In this document: in pieces, positions 1-7,515 of the stretch | Position numbering within the stretch: position 1 is the stretch's first letter | Layout: every line of letters starts with the position of its first letter | NCBI GenBank assembly: GCA_001796935.1 | Contig: MGNX01000064.1 | Coordinates: 5,973 to 23,476, forward strand | Length of the DNA stretch: 17,504 nucleotides | Direction: 5' to 3' | Source of the DNA: Chloroflexi bacterium RBG_16_60_22 | GTDB taxonomy: Bacteria; Chloroflexota; Dehalococcoidia; Dehalococcoidales; RBG-16-60-22 | The notes under the pieces: model-generated | Told to the model about the DNA's origin: nothing | The model's input: the letters and a program-made list of their open reading frames with translations, nothing else | The model's database searches: none | Program-made: the position numbers and the translations under genes

Positions 1-47
1 AAATACTTTTAAGGCAACGTCTCTCTTATCTGTTCCCCCAGAAATTT

Positions 48-76
48 TTGATAAACGGTGCTCTTCGTCCTATACT
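48..76 (+). promoter_or_regulatory. Sigma-70-type promoter of the phoB-phoR operon
   Basis: A -35 box TTGATA lies at 48-53 and a -10 box TATACT at 71-76, separated by exactly 17 bp. Each box matches the sigma-70 consensus at five of six positions. The predicted transcription start is near 83, so the leader before the ATG at 93 would be only about 10 nt. No tandem TTAACA-type Pho box is seen in the 47 bases upstream, so autoregulation through such a box is not supported here, although the window edge cuts the upstream region. The call comes from sequence pattern only. Confidence 0.7.
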
Positions 77-82
77 AACACT

Positions 83-87
83 GAGGA
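83..87 (+). promoter_or_regulatory. Ribosome binding site that fixes the phoB start
   Basis: GAGGA lies 5 nt before the ATG at 93. The frame stays open back to a TTG at 48, but that TTG is itself the -35 box, so translation from it is not credible. Confidence 0.7.
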
Positions 88-92
88 CGGGA

Positions 93-785
93 ATGGCCGG
101 CAGTAAAATTTTAATCGTCGAAGATGACCCGAACCTGTTGAGCACCCTCGGCTACAACCTCCGCCGGGAGGGCTATGACGTTGTCACCGCCGCCGACGGC
201 GCCGATGCCCTGGACTCCGCCCGCCGGGAAAAGCCCGACCTCATTATCCTCGACGTCATGCTGCCCACGCTGAGCGGCTTCGAGGTATGCCGCATTCTGC
301 GCCGGGACATGACCGTCCCCATCATGATGCTCACCGCCAAGACGGAAGAGACCGATAAGGTCGTCGGGCTGGAAATCGGCGCCGACGACTACATGACCAA
401 ACCCTTCAGCATGCGCGAGCTGCTCGCCCGCACCCGGGCCATGCTGCGGCGGTCCAGGATGGCCGGGCCGGAACCGGCCGCCGGGAAGACCCTCAAAATT
501 AACGACCTCGAGATTGACCTTGCCCGGCACCGGGCCAGGCTCCGGGGAGCCACCCTGGAGCTCACCCCCAAGGAGTTCGACCTGCTGGCTTTCCTGGCCG
601 GCCACCGCGGTTTCGTCTTTACCCGCGAGCAACTCCTGGAAAAAGTGTGGGGCTACGACTTCGCCGGCGATACCCGTACCGTGGACGTGCACGTCCGCTG
701 GCTGCGGCAGAAAATAGAGCCCGACCCCCACCGGCCCCGTTACCTCGTCACCATCCGGGGGACCGGCTATAAACTGGAAGGCTGA
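93..785 (+). CDS. phoB: PhoB/PhoP-type response regulator, OmpR family
   Basis: This is a two-component transcription factor of 230 residues, the normal length for the OmpR/PhoB family. The receiver domain occupies about residues 4-118. Its acidic pocket is E10-D11-D12, the phosphoacceptor is D54 in ILDVMLP, the switch threonine is T81 and the conserved lysine is K103 followed by P104. A linker leads to a C-terminal winged-helix DNA-binding domain at about 130-228, recognisable by LTPKEFDLL and by the terminal VRGTGYK-like motif (here IRGTGYKLEG). The start at ATG 93 is chosen because GAGGA sits 5 nt upstream and a promoter overlaps the longer reading. The stop is 2 nt from the kinase start, so the two genes are co-transcribed. 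The downstream kinase, Pho box and pst genes make phosphate control by far the likeliest role. The naming PhoB versus PhoP is only convention. Confidence 0.93.
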   Translation: MAGSKILIVEDDPNLLSTLGYNLRREGYDVVTAADGADALDSARREKPDLIILDVMLPTLSGFEVCRILRRDMTVPIMMLTAKTEETDKVVGLEIGADDYMTKPFSMRELLARTRAMLRRSRMAGPEPAAGKTLKINDLEIDLARHRARLRGATLELTPKEFDLLAFLAGHRGFVFTREQLLEKVWGYDFAGDTRTVDVHVRWLRQKIEPDPHRPRYLVTIRGTGYKLEG

Positions 786-787
786 AA

Positions 788-2548
788 ATGTTCCGAAGCA
801 TGCAATGGCGCCTCACCACCTGGTTCTTCCTGTTCGTGCTCGTCAGCATGGCCGGCCTGGGGGCCTACCTGACCGGCTCGGTTAGGAGCAGCCAGCTCGA
901 GGGCCTGCGCGCCCAGCTGGAGAACGAGGCCCGGATTACCGCCGAAATCAGCCTGCCCTACCTTACCGGCGGTGATGCCTCCGGCCTGGAAACCCTGGTC
1001 AGGACCCTGGGCGAGCAGGTGGACGCCCGGATTACCGTCATCGCCCGGGACGGCACCGTCCTCGCCGACTCCGATGAAGACCCCGCGATTATGGAAAATC
1101 ACGCCGCCCGCCCGGAAATCCGCGATGCCCTGGCGACAGGCAAAGGCGAGAGTTCCCGCTACAGCACCACCCTGGGACAGCAGCTGATGTACGTGGCCGT
1201 GCCCATCACCGACGGCCCCACCGTCAGGGGCGTCAGCCGGGTGGCCCTGCCCCTGTCCCGGGTGGAAAGCTCGGTGGACCGCGTCATCATCGGTATTATC
1301 ATCGCCACGGCCATCGCCGCGGCGGCGGTTATCCTGGCGGCGTGGCTCATCGCCCGGACGACGACGCGCCCTATCCGCGAGCTTACCCGCGCCTCCCGGG
1401 AGATTGCCTCCGGGGAGTTCGGGCACCGGATTGCCGTCAACACCCGTGACGAATCGGGCCAGCTCGCCCACGCCTTCAACGAGATGTCGTCGAAGCTGAA
1501 GGAGACACTGGGAACCATATCCGAGGACCGGGCCCGGCTGACCGGTATCCTGGATAACCTCACCGACGGCGTCATCCTCACCGATGGCGAGGCGGACATC
1601 GTCCTGATTAACCGGGCGGCCCGGAAGCTCTTCCGGGCCGGCAGTGAAAACGTCCGGGGCCGGCCCCTCATCGAGGTGGCGCGCGAGCACGAGCTTGACG
1701 ACATCCTGAGCTCCTGCCTGAAAACGGGGGGGGAGCAGTCGGTCCAGTTCGAATCGCGCGCCTCGGGACGTTTCCTCCGGGCCATCGCCATCCCCGTCAC
1801 CCCGGACCGTCCCCGGGGAGTGCTGCTGGTGGTCCAGGACCTCACCGAGCTCCGCGGCCTCCAGACGATGCGGCGCGAACTGGTGGGTAACATCTCCCAC
1901 GAGTTCCGCACGCCGCTGGCCGGCCTCAAGGCCATGGTGGAGACCCTGCGGGACGGCGCCGTCGATAATAAGGAGACGGCGCGCGACTTCCTCGGCAGGA
2001 TTGAGGGCGAGGTCGACCGTATGACGCAGCTGGTCGCCGAGCTGACCGAGCTGTCCCGCATCGAGACCGGCAAAGCCGAGCTGAAACCGGAACCGGTAAA
2101 CCTCAGCGCCCTCGTCGATGAGGTCATCACCCAGCTCGGCCCGCAGATGGAGCGGCGGGAGGTGACCGCGGTAAAAGAGCTCGCCCCGGACCTGCCCCCC
2201 GTCCCGGCGGACCGGGAGAGAGTCCGGCAGGTAATCATCAACCTCGTCCACAACGCCATCAAGTTCAACCGCCCCGGCGGCAGTATCCGGGCCGCCACGA
2301 AGACTATCGATGACGCCGTGCTCGTGGAGATAGCCGATACCGGACAGGGCATCTCCCGCGATGCCTTACCGCATGTCTTCGAACGCTTCTACAAGGCGGA
2401 CCGGTCGCGTGCCGGGCAGGGTTCGGGCATGGGACTGGCCATCGCCAGGCACGTCGTCGAGGCCCACGGCGGCAAAATCCGCGTCCAGAGCGAGGAAGGG
2501 AAGGGCGCCACCTTTACCTTCACCCTGCCTCTGGCCGGGAAAAAGTAA
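788..2548 (+). CDS. phoR: PhoR-type sensor histidine kinase with HAMP and PAS domains
   Basis: This is a membrane sensor kinase of 586 residues and the partner of the upstream regulator. A first transmembrane helix (about 10-30) is followed by an extracytoplasmic sensor segment of about 135 residues and a second helix (about 166-190). HAMP lies at about 188-242 and PAS at about 248-355. In the HisKA domain the phosphorylated histidine is H371, in NISHEFRTPL. The ATPase domain has its N box at N489 (HNAIKFN), G1 box DTGQGIS at 517-523, an F box around FERFYKADRS, and G2 box GSGMGL at 545-550. All catalytic motifs are intact. GGAAGG lies 6 nt before the ATG. The sensor segment is larger than in E. 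coli PhoR, which lacks a sizeable extracytoplasmic domain, and resembles the Gram-positive PhoR/WalK layout. The extracytoplasmic ligand cannot be told from sequence. Pst-PhoU signalling through the cytoplasmic domains is the expected input. Confidence 0.92.
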   Translation: MFRSMQWRLTTWFFLFVLVSMAGLGAYLTGSVRSSQLEGLRAQLENEARITAEISLPYLTGGDASGLETLVRTLGEQVDARITVIARDGTVLADSDEDPAIMENHAARPEIRDALATGKGESSRYSTTLGQQLMYVAVPITDGPTVRGVSRVALPLSRVESSVDRVIIGIIIATAIAAAAVILAAWLIARTTTRPIRELTRASREIASGEFGHRIAVNTRDESGQLAHAFNEMSSKLKETLGTISEDRARLTGILDNLTDGVILTDGEADIVLINRAARKLFRAGSENVRGRPLIEVAREHELDDILSSCLKTGGEQSVQFESRASGRFLRAIAIPVTPDRPRGVLLVVQDLTELRGLQTMRRELVGNISHEFRTPLAGLKAMVETLRDGAVDNKETARDFLGRIEGEVDRMTQLVAELTELSRIETGKAELKPEPVNLSALVDEVITQLGPQMERREVTAVKELAPDLPPVPADRERVRQVIINLVHNAIKFNRPGGSIRAATKTIDDAVLVEIADTGQGISRDALPHVFERFYKADRSRAGQGSGMGLAIARHVVEAHGGKIRVQSEEGKGATFTFTLPLAGKK

Positions 2549-2552
2549 TAAT

Positions 2553-2591
2553 TTAACATACTCTTAACACCACCTTAAACCCCCTTTAAAC
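2553..2591 (+). promoter_or_regulatory. Candidate Pho box: four TTAA-centred direct repeats at 11-bp spacing
   Basis: Hexamers TTAACA (2553-2558), TTAACA (2564-2569), TTAAAC (2575-2580) and TTAAAC (2586-2591) start exactly 11 bp apart. Bacillus PhoP binds TT(A/C/T)A(C/T)A-type repeats and E. coli PhoB binds 11-bp direct repeats; both arrangements fit. The array starts 5 nt after the phoR stop and precedes the ArsC-PstSCAB-PhoU genes, which is where PhoB would act. Binding is inferred, not shown. Confidence 0.8.
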
Positions 2592-2638
2592 CGCGTCCTC
2601 TATGCTGTTATTAGAGAGATATGAAAAGGGGTTTAAGG
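2573..2638 (+). repeat. Imperfect inverted repeat spanning the arsC-pst promoter
   Basis: CCTTAAACCCCCTTT at 2573-2587 is the reverse complement of AAAGGGGTTTAAGG at 2625-2638 apart from one extra C. The arms are 37 bp apart. The left arm contains Pho-box repeat three and part of four. The right arm covers the purine-rich leader just before the arsC start, including the likely Shine-Dalgarno sequence. Confidence 0.6.
2586..2614 (+). promoter_or_regulatory. Possible core promoter of arsC-pstSCAB-phoU
   Basis: The last Pho repeat, TTAAAC at 2586-2591, occupies a -35 position 17 bp before TATTAG at 2609-2614, which matches four of six bases of TATAAT. An overlap of activator site and -35 region is the usual layout of PhoB-dependent promoters. 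TATGCT at 2601-2606 is an alternative -10. Confidence 0.45.
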
Positions 2639-2649
2639 TTTAACTTTTA

Positions 2650-3039
2650 ATGAAAACAGTGTTATTCGTATGCGTGCACAATTCCGGCCGCAGCCAGATG
2701 GCCGAGGCCTTTTTCAATAAGCTGGCGCGCGGCCGGGCCAGGGCTATCTCCGCCGGGACCCGCCCCGCCGTTCACACCGACCGCAACGTGGTCCAGGCCA
2801 TGCGGGAAATCGGCATCGATATCCGCCGCCAGCGGCCCAAGGTGCTGACCCTGGAGATGATGGAGAAAGCCGACCGCGTCATCACCATGGGCTGCGGCGC
2901 CGAGGAGACCTGCCCCGCCTCCTTCGTCCCCACCGAGGACTGGAACCTTGACGACCCCGAAGGCAAATCACCGGAAGAGGTGAGGCGCATCCGTGACGAA
3001 ATTCAGAACCGGGTGGCGGCGCTGGTCAGGGAGCTTTGA
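2650..3039 (+). CDS. arsC: ArsC-type arsenate reductase / low-molecular-weight phosphotyrosine phosphatase family protein
   Basis: This is a small cytoplasmic protein of 129 residues with the LMW-PTPase fold. The phosphate-binding P loop C8-x5-R14 (CVHNSGR) is at the N-terminus, and a general-acid region follows around D101-D102 (NLDDPEGK). C82 and C88 occupy the positions of the redox cysteines C82 and C89 of thioredoxin-coupled plasmid pI258 ArsC, and C8 corresponds to its C10. The complete cysteine triad favours arsenate reduction over pure protein phosphatase activity. It lacks the second P-loop cysteine (position 13 is Gly), which is not part of the redox relay. It is the first gene behind the Pho box and lies 66 bp before pstS. 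Since arsenate enters cells through phosphate transporters, co-induction with Pst makes sense. A tyrosine-phosphatase role cannot be excluded. Confidence 0.82.
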   Translation: MKTVLFVCVHNSGRSQMAEAFFNKLARGRARAISAGTRPAVHTDRNVVQAMREIGIDIRRQRPKVLTLEMMEKADRVITMGCGAEETCPASFVPTEDWNLDDPEGKSPEEVRRIRDEIQNRVAALVREL

Positions 3040-3105
3040 AAAATAACGGGAACTTCCCTTTAACAAGCCAAAATACTATAAACTGACTTAAGGAGATTAA
3101 AAGGA

Positions 3106-4020
3106 TTGATAAAACAGATTAACAAGGTAAAGAGGAGCTGGCTGGCCCTGGCCGCCATCGCCGGGCTGGGCGTCGTGGCGCTCACCGGCTGCGGCGGCAG
3201 CCAGAACACCCCGGCCGCCGGCGGGCTGACCGGCTCCTTCAGCATCACCGGCTCCAATACGGTGACGCCCCTGACCGCGGTCTGGGCGGAAGAATTCATG
3301 AATATCCACCCCGGCGTCAACATCGCCGTCAGCGGTCCCGGCTCCGGGGCCGGCATCGCCGCCCTGATTAACGGCACCACGGACGTCTGCCAGGCCTCGC
3401 GGAAAATCAAGCCGCAGGAGATTAACGAAGCCCGTTCCAACGGCGTCGAGCCCTATGAGATTCAGGTGGCCACGGACGCGCTCTCGGTGGTGGTCAATCC
3501 CGCCAACCCGGTTTCCTCGCTGACCATTGCCCAGCTGTCAGCCATTTATACCAGCCGGATAACCAACTGGAAAGAGGTCGGCGGCAGCGACGCCCCCATC
3601 GTGGCCCTCTCCCGCGATACCAACTCCGGCACCCACGTCTTCTTCAAAGAGCACGTGGTGCAGATGGCGGGACTGCCCGGCGCGGATAATTCGCTGGAGT
3701 ACGGCCCCGGGGTGCTGTTCCTCCCCTCCACCGAGCAGGGCGTCTCCGAGGTCGCCCGGAACCCCAACGCCATCTTCTATCCGGGCCTGGGCTACGTCAC
3801 CGACGCGGTCAAGCCCCTGGCCATCAAGAAGACCCCCGATTCCCCGGCGGTCTTGCCCGGCGTGGCGACCGCCCTGGACGGCACCTACCCCATCGCCCGT
3901 CCCCTCCTCTACTACACCGACGGCGCCCCGACCGGCGTTATCAAGGACTTCATCGACTACTGCCTGTCGCCGGAAGGGCAGGCCAGGGTAACCGAGGCAG
4001 GCTATGTACCGCTGAAGTAA
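3106..4020 (+). CDS. pstS: Phosphate ABC transporter substrate-binding lipoprotein
   Basis: This is the extracytoplasmic phosphate receptor of the Pst transporter, 304 residues. Its N-terminus is a lipoprotein signal: a basic start (KVKR), a hydrophobic stretch at about 12-25, and the lipobox L26-T-G-C29, so the mature protein would be lipid-anchored at C29. The PBP fold is recognisable from ITGSNTVTPL near residue 45, SGPGSGAGI, the DVCQASRKI segment and SRDTNSGTHVFF, which are phosphate-contacting loops in the family. The start is a TTG at 3106, with AAGGAG at 3090-3095 ten nt upstream and a second purine run directly before it. No in-frame ATG precedes the signal peptide. It leads the pstSCAB order, with pstC 3 nt after its stop. 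Confidence 0.93.
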   Translation: MIKQINKVKRSWLALAAIAGLGVVALTGCGGSQNTPAAGGLTGSFSITGSNTVTPLTAVWAEEFMNIHPGVNIAVSGPGSGAGIAALINGTTDVCQASRKIKPQEINEARSNGVEPYEIQVATDALSVVVNPANPVSSLTIAQLSAIYTSRITNWKEVGGSDAPIVALSRDTNSGTHVFFKEHVVQMAGLPGADNSLEYGPGVLFLPSTEQGVSEVARNPNAIFYPGLGYVTDAVKPLAIKKTPDSPAVLPGVATALDGTYPIARPLLYYTDGAPTGVIKDFIDYCLSPEGQARVTEAGYVPLK

Positions 4021-4023
4021 TCC

Positions 4024-4980
4024 ATGCTGAACAAAGGTGGCACACTGGTAACGAATAATGACCGTGCCGCCGCCGGACCGGCCCCCGGGGGGCTGGGGCG
4101 GCGGTGGCGTCCCCGTGAAAAGCTCATCGAGGGCTGGATTGTCCTGGCGGGCCTGCTGACGATTGTCGTCCTGCTGGGCATCATCGCCCTCCTCATGAAG
4201 GAGGGCCTGCCCATCTTTCTGCACACCCCTCCCTGGGAGTTCTTCTTCGGCGCTAAATGGTATCCCGTCTCCGAGCCGCCAACCTTCGGCATCATGCCCT
4301 TCTTCGTGGCTACGTTCTGGGTCACCCTGGTCGCCACCGCCATCTCGGTGCCGGTGGGGGTGGCCTGCGCCGCCTACCTGGCGGAGGTAGCCCCGGCCAG
4401 GGTCAGGGAGACGGTCAAGCCGGTCATCGAGATACTGGCCGGCATCCCCTCGGTGGTGATGGGGTTCATCGGCCTGATGCTCCTCTCGCCGCTGGTACAG
4501 AGCCTTTTCCATCTGAATACCGGCCTCTCCGGCCTTACCGCCGGCATCATGCTTTCCCTGATGAGCCTGCCCATCATCATCAGCGTCTCCGAGGACGCCC
4601 TGCGGGCCCTCCCCGACGATTTCCGCCAGGCCGCCTATGCCCTCGGCGCCACGCGCTGGGAGACGATATGGCACATCTCCATTCCGGGGTCGCTCTCCGG
4701 CATCACGGCGGCGGTGATGCTGGGGGTGGGCCGGGCCATCGGCGAGACGATGACGGTACTCATGGTGGCCGGCGGCGCCCTGGCCGTGCCCATCGCCCCC
4801 ACGGACCCCATGATGCCCATGACGGCGGCCATCGCCTCCGGCATCGGTAACGCCGTGCGCGGCGGGTTCCAGTACCAGGCCCTCTTCGCCATCGGCCTCA
4901 GCCTCTTCGTCATCACCCTGGCTGTCAACCTGGTGGCGGACCGGGTCCTGGAAAGACAGAAAAGGAAATTCGCGAGGTAG
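4024..4980 (+). CDS. pstC: Phosphate ABC transporter permease PstC
   Basis: This is one of the two inner-membrane permease subunits for phosphate, 318 residues. A basic, glycine/proline-rich cytoplasmic N-terminus of about 35 residues precedes the first membrane helix (about 38-60, WIVLAGLLTIVVLLGIIALL). Further helices follow, with the binding-protein-dependent transport domain. The EAA loop that contacts PstB is visible as ALPDDFRQAAYALGATRWE, followed by the GRAIGETMTVLMVAGG helix typical of PstC. The ATG at 4024 is used although no strong Shine-Dalgarno precedes it. With only 3 nt after the pstS stop, translational coupling is likely. The gene ends 2 nt before pstA. Confidence 0.93.
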   Translation: MLNKGGTLVTNNDRAAAGPAPGGLGRRWRPREKLIEGWIVLAGLLTIVVLLGIIALLMKEGLPIFLHTPPWEFFFGAKWYPVSEPPTFGIMPFFVATFWVTLVATAISVPVGVACAAYLAEVAPARVRETVKPVIEILAGIPSVVMGFIGLMLLSPLVQSLFHLNTGLSGLTAGIMLSLMSLPIIISVSEDALRALPDDFRQAAYALGATRWETIWHISIPGSLSGITAAVMLGVGRAIGETMTVLMVAGGALAVPIAPTDPMMPMTAAIASGIGNAVRGGFQYQALFAIGLSLFVITLAVNLVADRVLERQKRKFAR

Positions 4981-4982
4981 CC

Positions 4983-5852
4983 GTGAAATCAGGTGCGATA
5001 TTATCAAGGCGTCAGCTATCGCAGCGTACCGCCTTCGCGCTGCTTATCGCCGCGACGATTATCGTGGTCGTCCCGGTCTTCGTTATCATCCTGGAGATTA
5101 TCTTCAACGGCGCCGGCGCCATCAGCTGGGACTTCCTGACGCTGGCCCCCGTGAAGGCGGGCAAGGCCGGCGGCATCTTCCCGGCCATCGTGGGCACTTT
5201 CTACCTGATGCTGGGGACCATCATCTTCGCCCTGCCCGCCGGCGTGCTGGCGGGGATATACCTCACCGAGTACGCCCGGGACAACTGGTTTACCCGGCTC
5301 ATCAACATGGCCATCCTGAACCTGGCGGGCGTGCCCAGCATCGTTTACGGTCTCTTCGGGCTGGGCGTCTTCGTCCTGATGTTCCACTTCGGCATGTCGC
5401 TGCTCTCGGCCAGCCTGACCCTGGCCTGCCAGGCCCTGGCCATGACGGTCACCACCTCCCGGGAGGCCATCCTGGCCGTCCCCCGGGAATACCGGGAGGG
5501 CAGCCTGGCCATCGGGGTGACGCGCTGGCAGACCATCCGGCATATCGTCCTGCCGCAGGCGCTGCCCGGTATCATCACCGGCGCCGTCCTGGCCATGAGC
5601 CGCGCCGCCGGGGAGACCGCCCCGATACTGGTGGTCGGGGCTGCCTTCCTCCTGCCCGGACTGCCCCGGTCCCCCTTCGACCAGTTCATGGCCCTGCCCT
5701 ACCACCTCTATACCGTGGCCGCCCACGTCCCCGGCATGCCCCGGAGCACCGTCTGGGGCGTCGCCCTGGTGCTGCTGGTGGTGGTGCTTTCCTTCAACGT
5801 TATCGCTACAATTATAAGGCTGAGGGCCCGTCAACGGAGGCTTAACGCATGA
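4983..5852 (+). CDS. pstA: Phosphate ABC transporter permease PstA
   Basis: This is the second Pst permease subunit, 289 residues, with about six membrane helices, the first at about 17-39. The EAA loop reads AVPREYREGSLAIGVTRWQT, and the following segment MSRAAGETAPILVVGAAF is diagnostic for PstA. The start is a GTG at 4983 with GAGG upstream inside the end of pstC. Its TGA stop overlaps the ATG of pstB by four bases (ATGA), a strong sign of coupled translation. Confidence 0.93.
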   Translation: MKSGAILSRRQLSQRTAFALLIAATIIVVVPVFVIILEIIFNGAGAISWDFLTLAPVKAGKAGGIFPAIVGTFYLMLGTIIFALPAGVLAGIYLTEYARDNWFTRLINMAILNLAGVPSIVYGLFGLGVFVLMFHFGMSLLSASLTLACQALAMTVTTSREAILAVPREYREGSLAIGVTRWQTIRHIVLPQALPGIITGAVLAMSRAAGETAPILVVGAAFLLPGLPRSPFDQFMALPYHLYTVAAHVPGMPRSTVWGVALVLLVVVLSFNVIATIIRLRARQRRLNA

Positions 5853-6664
5853 ACATCGATACACAATTGCTGCATGAAAAAACGACCGGTCCCCGGCAGA
5901 GTCGACTCCGCACGGAGGCGGTGAACCTGTACTACGGGACTTTCCAGGCGCTCCGCAACATCTCCCTGGAAATACCGGAGCGCGCTATCACCGCCATCAT
6001 CGGGCCCTCCGGCTGCGGCAAGTCGTCCCTGCTCCGCCTCTTCAACCGCATGAACGACCTCATTACCGGGGCCAGGGTGGTGGGGCTGGTCGAGCTCGAC
6101 GGCATCAACATCTACGACGACTCCGTCGACGTCGTGGAGCTGCGGAAAAGGGTGGGCATGGTCTTCCAGAAACCCAACCCTTTCCCCATGTCCGTCTTCG
6201 AGAACGTGGCCTTCGGGCCGCGGCGGCACGGCCGCCATAAGCTCGGGGAGCTGGAGGATATCGTCACCCGGAGCCTCCAGCAGGCGGCGCTCTGGGACGA
6301 GGCCAAGGACAAGCTGGGGCAATCGGCCCTGGCCCTCTCCGGCGGCCAGCAGCAGCGGCTTTGCATTGCCCGGGTGCTGGCGGTGGAGCCGGAGGTCATC
6401 CTCATGGACGAGCCCTGCTCTGCCCTCGACCCCGTGGCCACGCTGAGAATCGAGGAGCTGATGCGGGACCTGGCCCGGGACTATACCATCGTCATCGTCA
6501 CCCACAACATGCAGCAGGCGGCACGGGTCTCGGACATGGCCGCCTTCTTGATGATGGAAACGGACAAGGCCGGCACGCTGGTGGAGTACGGGCCTACGTC
6601 GGAGATATTCACCAACCCCAGGGATAAGCGCACCGAGGACTACATCACCGGGAGATTCGGCTAA
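5849..6664 (+). CDS. pstB: Phosphate ABC transporter ATP-binding protein PstB
   Basis: This is the ATPase that energises phosphate uptake, 271 residues. Walker A is GPSGCGKS at 52-59 (K58), the Q loop lies in MVFQKPNPFPMSVFENV (typical of PstB), the ABC signature is LSGGQQQR at 163-170, and Walker B is VILMDEP at 183-189 (catalytic E188). The switch histidine lies in VTHNM. All motifs are intact. GGAGG lies 8 nt before the ATG. The C-terminus ends in the usual KRTEDYITGRFG. Besides transport, the PstSCAB complex with PhoU normally signals phosphate sufficiency to PhoR. Confidence 0.96.
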   Translation: MNIDTQLLHEKTTGPRQSRLRTEAVNLYYGTFQALRNISLEIPERAITAIIGPSGCGKSSLLRLFNRMNDLITGARVVGLVELDGINIYDDSVDVVELRKRVGMVFQKPNPFPMSVFENVAFGPRRHGRHKLGELEDIVTRSLQQAALWDEAKDKLGQSALALSGGQQQRLCIARVLAVEPEVILMDEPCSALDPVATLRIEELMRDLARDYTIVIVTHNMQQAARVSDMAAFLMMETDKAGTLVEYGPTSEIFTNPRDKRTEDYITGRFG

Positions 6665-6672
6665 AGACCGCC

Positions 6673-6678
6673 AGGAGG
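6673..6678 (+). promoter_or_regulatory. Ribosome binding site that fixes the phoU start
   Basis: AGGAGG is 7 nt before the ATG at 6686 but only 1 nt before an upstream in-frame TTG at 6680, so the ATG is the start. Confidence 0.8.
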
Positions 6679-6685
6679 TTTGAAA

Positions 6686-7354
6686 ATGGAAATCAGGACA
6701 GCCTTTCACAAGAGACTGCGGGAAATCCAGGACGATGTCCTCGCCATGGGCAGCATGGTGGAAAAGGCCACCGACCGCGCCGTGGAAGCCCTCAAGGAGA
6801 GGGACCTGGACAAGGCCCGCGAGGTCGTCACCGGTGACCAGAAAGTCAACCGGAAACGCTTCGACATCGAGGAGAAGTGCGTCCAGCTCATCGCCACGCA
6901 GCAGCCCATGGCCAGCGACCTGCGCGCCATTATCTGCGTCCTCAACATCATCACCGAGATTGAGCGCATCGGCGACCACGCCGAAGGCATCGCCAGGATT
7001 GTGCTCATGATTGGTGACGAGCCGCCCCTGAAGCCCCTCATCGATATCCCCCGCATGGCGGAAAAAGTCAACGACATGCTGCACCGCAGCCTGGACGCTC
7101 TGATTAACCGCGATGCCGAAGCCGCCCGGCGCATCGTGGCCGAAGACGACGAGGTGGACAATCTTTACGACCAGGTGTTCCGGGAGTTGCTGACCTTCAT
7201 GGCCGAGGATGCCAGGACCATCACCCGGGCGACGCGCCTCATCTGGGTGGCCCATAACCTGGAGCGCAGCGCCGACCGCGTCACCAATATCTGCGAGCGC
7301 GTGGTCTATATGGTGACGGGCAAGATGGAAGAGCTTTCCGTTTCCAAGTACTAG
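6686..7354 (+). CDS. phoU: Phosphate signalling regulator PhoU
   Basis: This is a cytoplasmic all-helical protein of 222 residues made of two PhoU three-helix bundles. The paired metal/phosphate-site motifs are visible as ITEIERIGDHAEGIARI in the first repeat and AHNLERSADRVTNICERVV in the second. PhoU links the Pst transporter to PhoR, turning the kinase towards its phosphatase state when phosphate is plentiful. It is the last gene of the pst operon, 21 nt after pstB. No convincing T-tailed terminator follows. A short GC hairpin (7383-7400) and a hairpin repeat (7411-7515) occupy the gap. Confidence 0.94.
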   Translation: MEIRTAFHKRLREIQDDVLAMGSMVEKATDRAVEALKERDLDKAREVVTGDQKVNRKRFDIEEKCVQLIATQQPMASDLRAIICVLNIITEIERIGDHAEGIARIVLMIGDEPPLKPLIDIPRMAEKVNDMLHRSLDALINRDAEAARRIVAEDDEVDNLYDQVFRELLTFMAEDARTITRATRLIWVAHNLERSADRVTNICERVVYMVTGKMEELSVSKY

Positions 7355-7410
7355 ACAGCTACGCCGCCCCCTTTCCATCAACCCCCGTCCTTTTCCGGGG
7401 CGGGAGCTTC

Positions 7411-7515
7411 GCCCTAAAAGTACTTCATTTATGTCACCCTGAGCGCAGCGGAGGGTCCAGGGGCGGGGGGGATTCTTTCGTCACTTCGTTCCTCAGAATG
7501 ACATTTGGGGCAAAG
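7411..7515. repeat. Hairpin repeat copy 1 (MITE/REP-like)
   Basis: The 74-bp core at 7431-7504 begins ATGTCACCCTGAG and ends with the reverse complement of ATGTCATTCTGAGG, giving terminal inverted repeats of about 13 bp. The core is 68/74 identical to the copy at 13502-13575, in the same orientation. Similarity extends 20 bp upstream and 11 bp downstream. Its outer edges, GCCCTAA on the left and TTGGGGC on the right, are also nearly complementary. The core could fold into one long imperfect hairpin with a G-rich tip. It has no coding capacity. Confidence 0.85.

Noticed and set aside
48..92. Upstream TTG start for the response regulator
   Set aside because: The TTG is part of the -35 box, and the transcript would begin near 83, after it. 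The ATG at 93 has a ribosome site.
767..2251. Long antisense open frame opposite phoR (494 codons), with similar ones opposite pstC, pstA, pstB/phoU, the FecR gene and the molybdopterin subunit
   Set aside because: They mirror real genes with intact motifs, and their translations are low-complexity Gly/Asp/His/Arg-rich. Such frames are expected in GC-rich DNA with strong third-position bias.
3059..3092. Second Pho box or internal promoter before pstS
   Set aside because: Only one TTAACA unit (3060-3065) is present. The sequences 11 and 22 bp further do not match, and TATAAA at 3077-3082 has no paired -35.
7383..7400. Terminator after phoU
   Set aside because: The CCCCG/CGGGG stem is only 5 bp and is followed by GC-rich sequence instead of a T tract.
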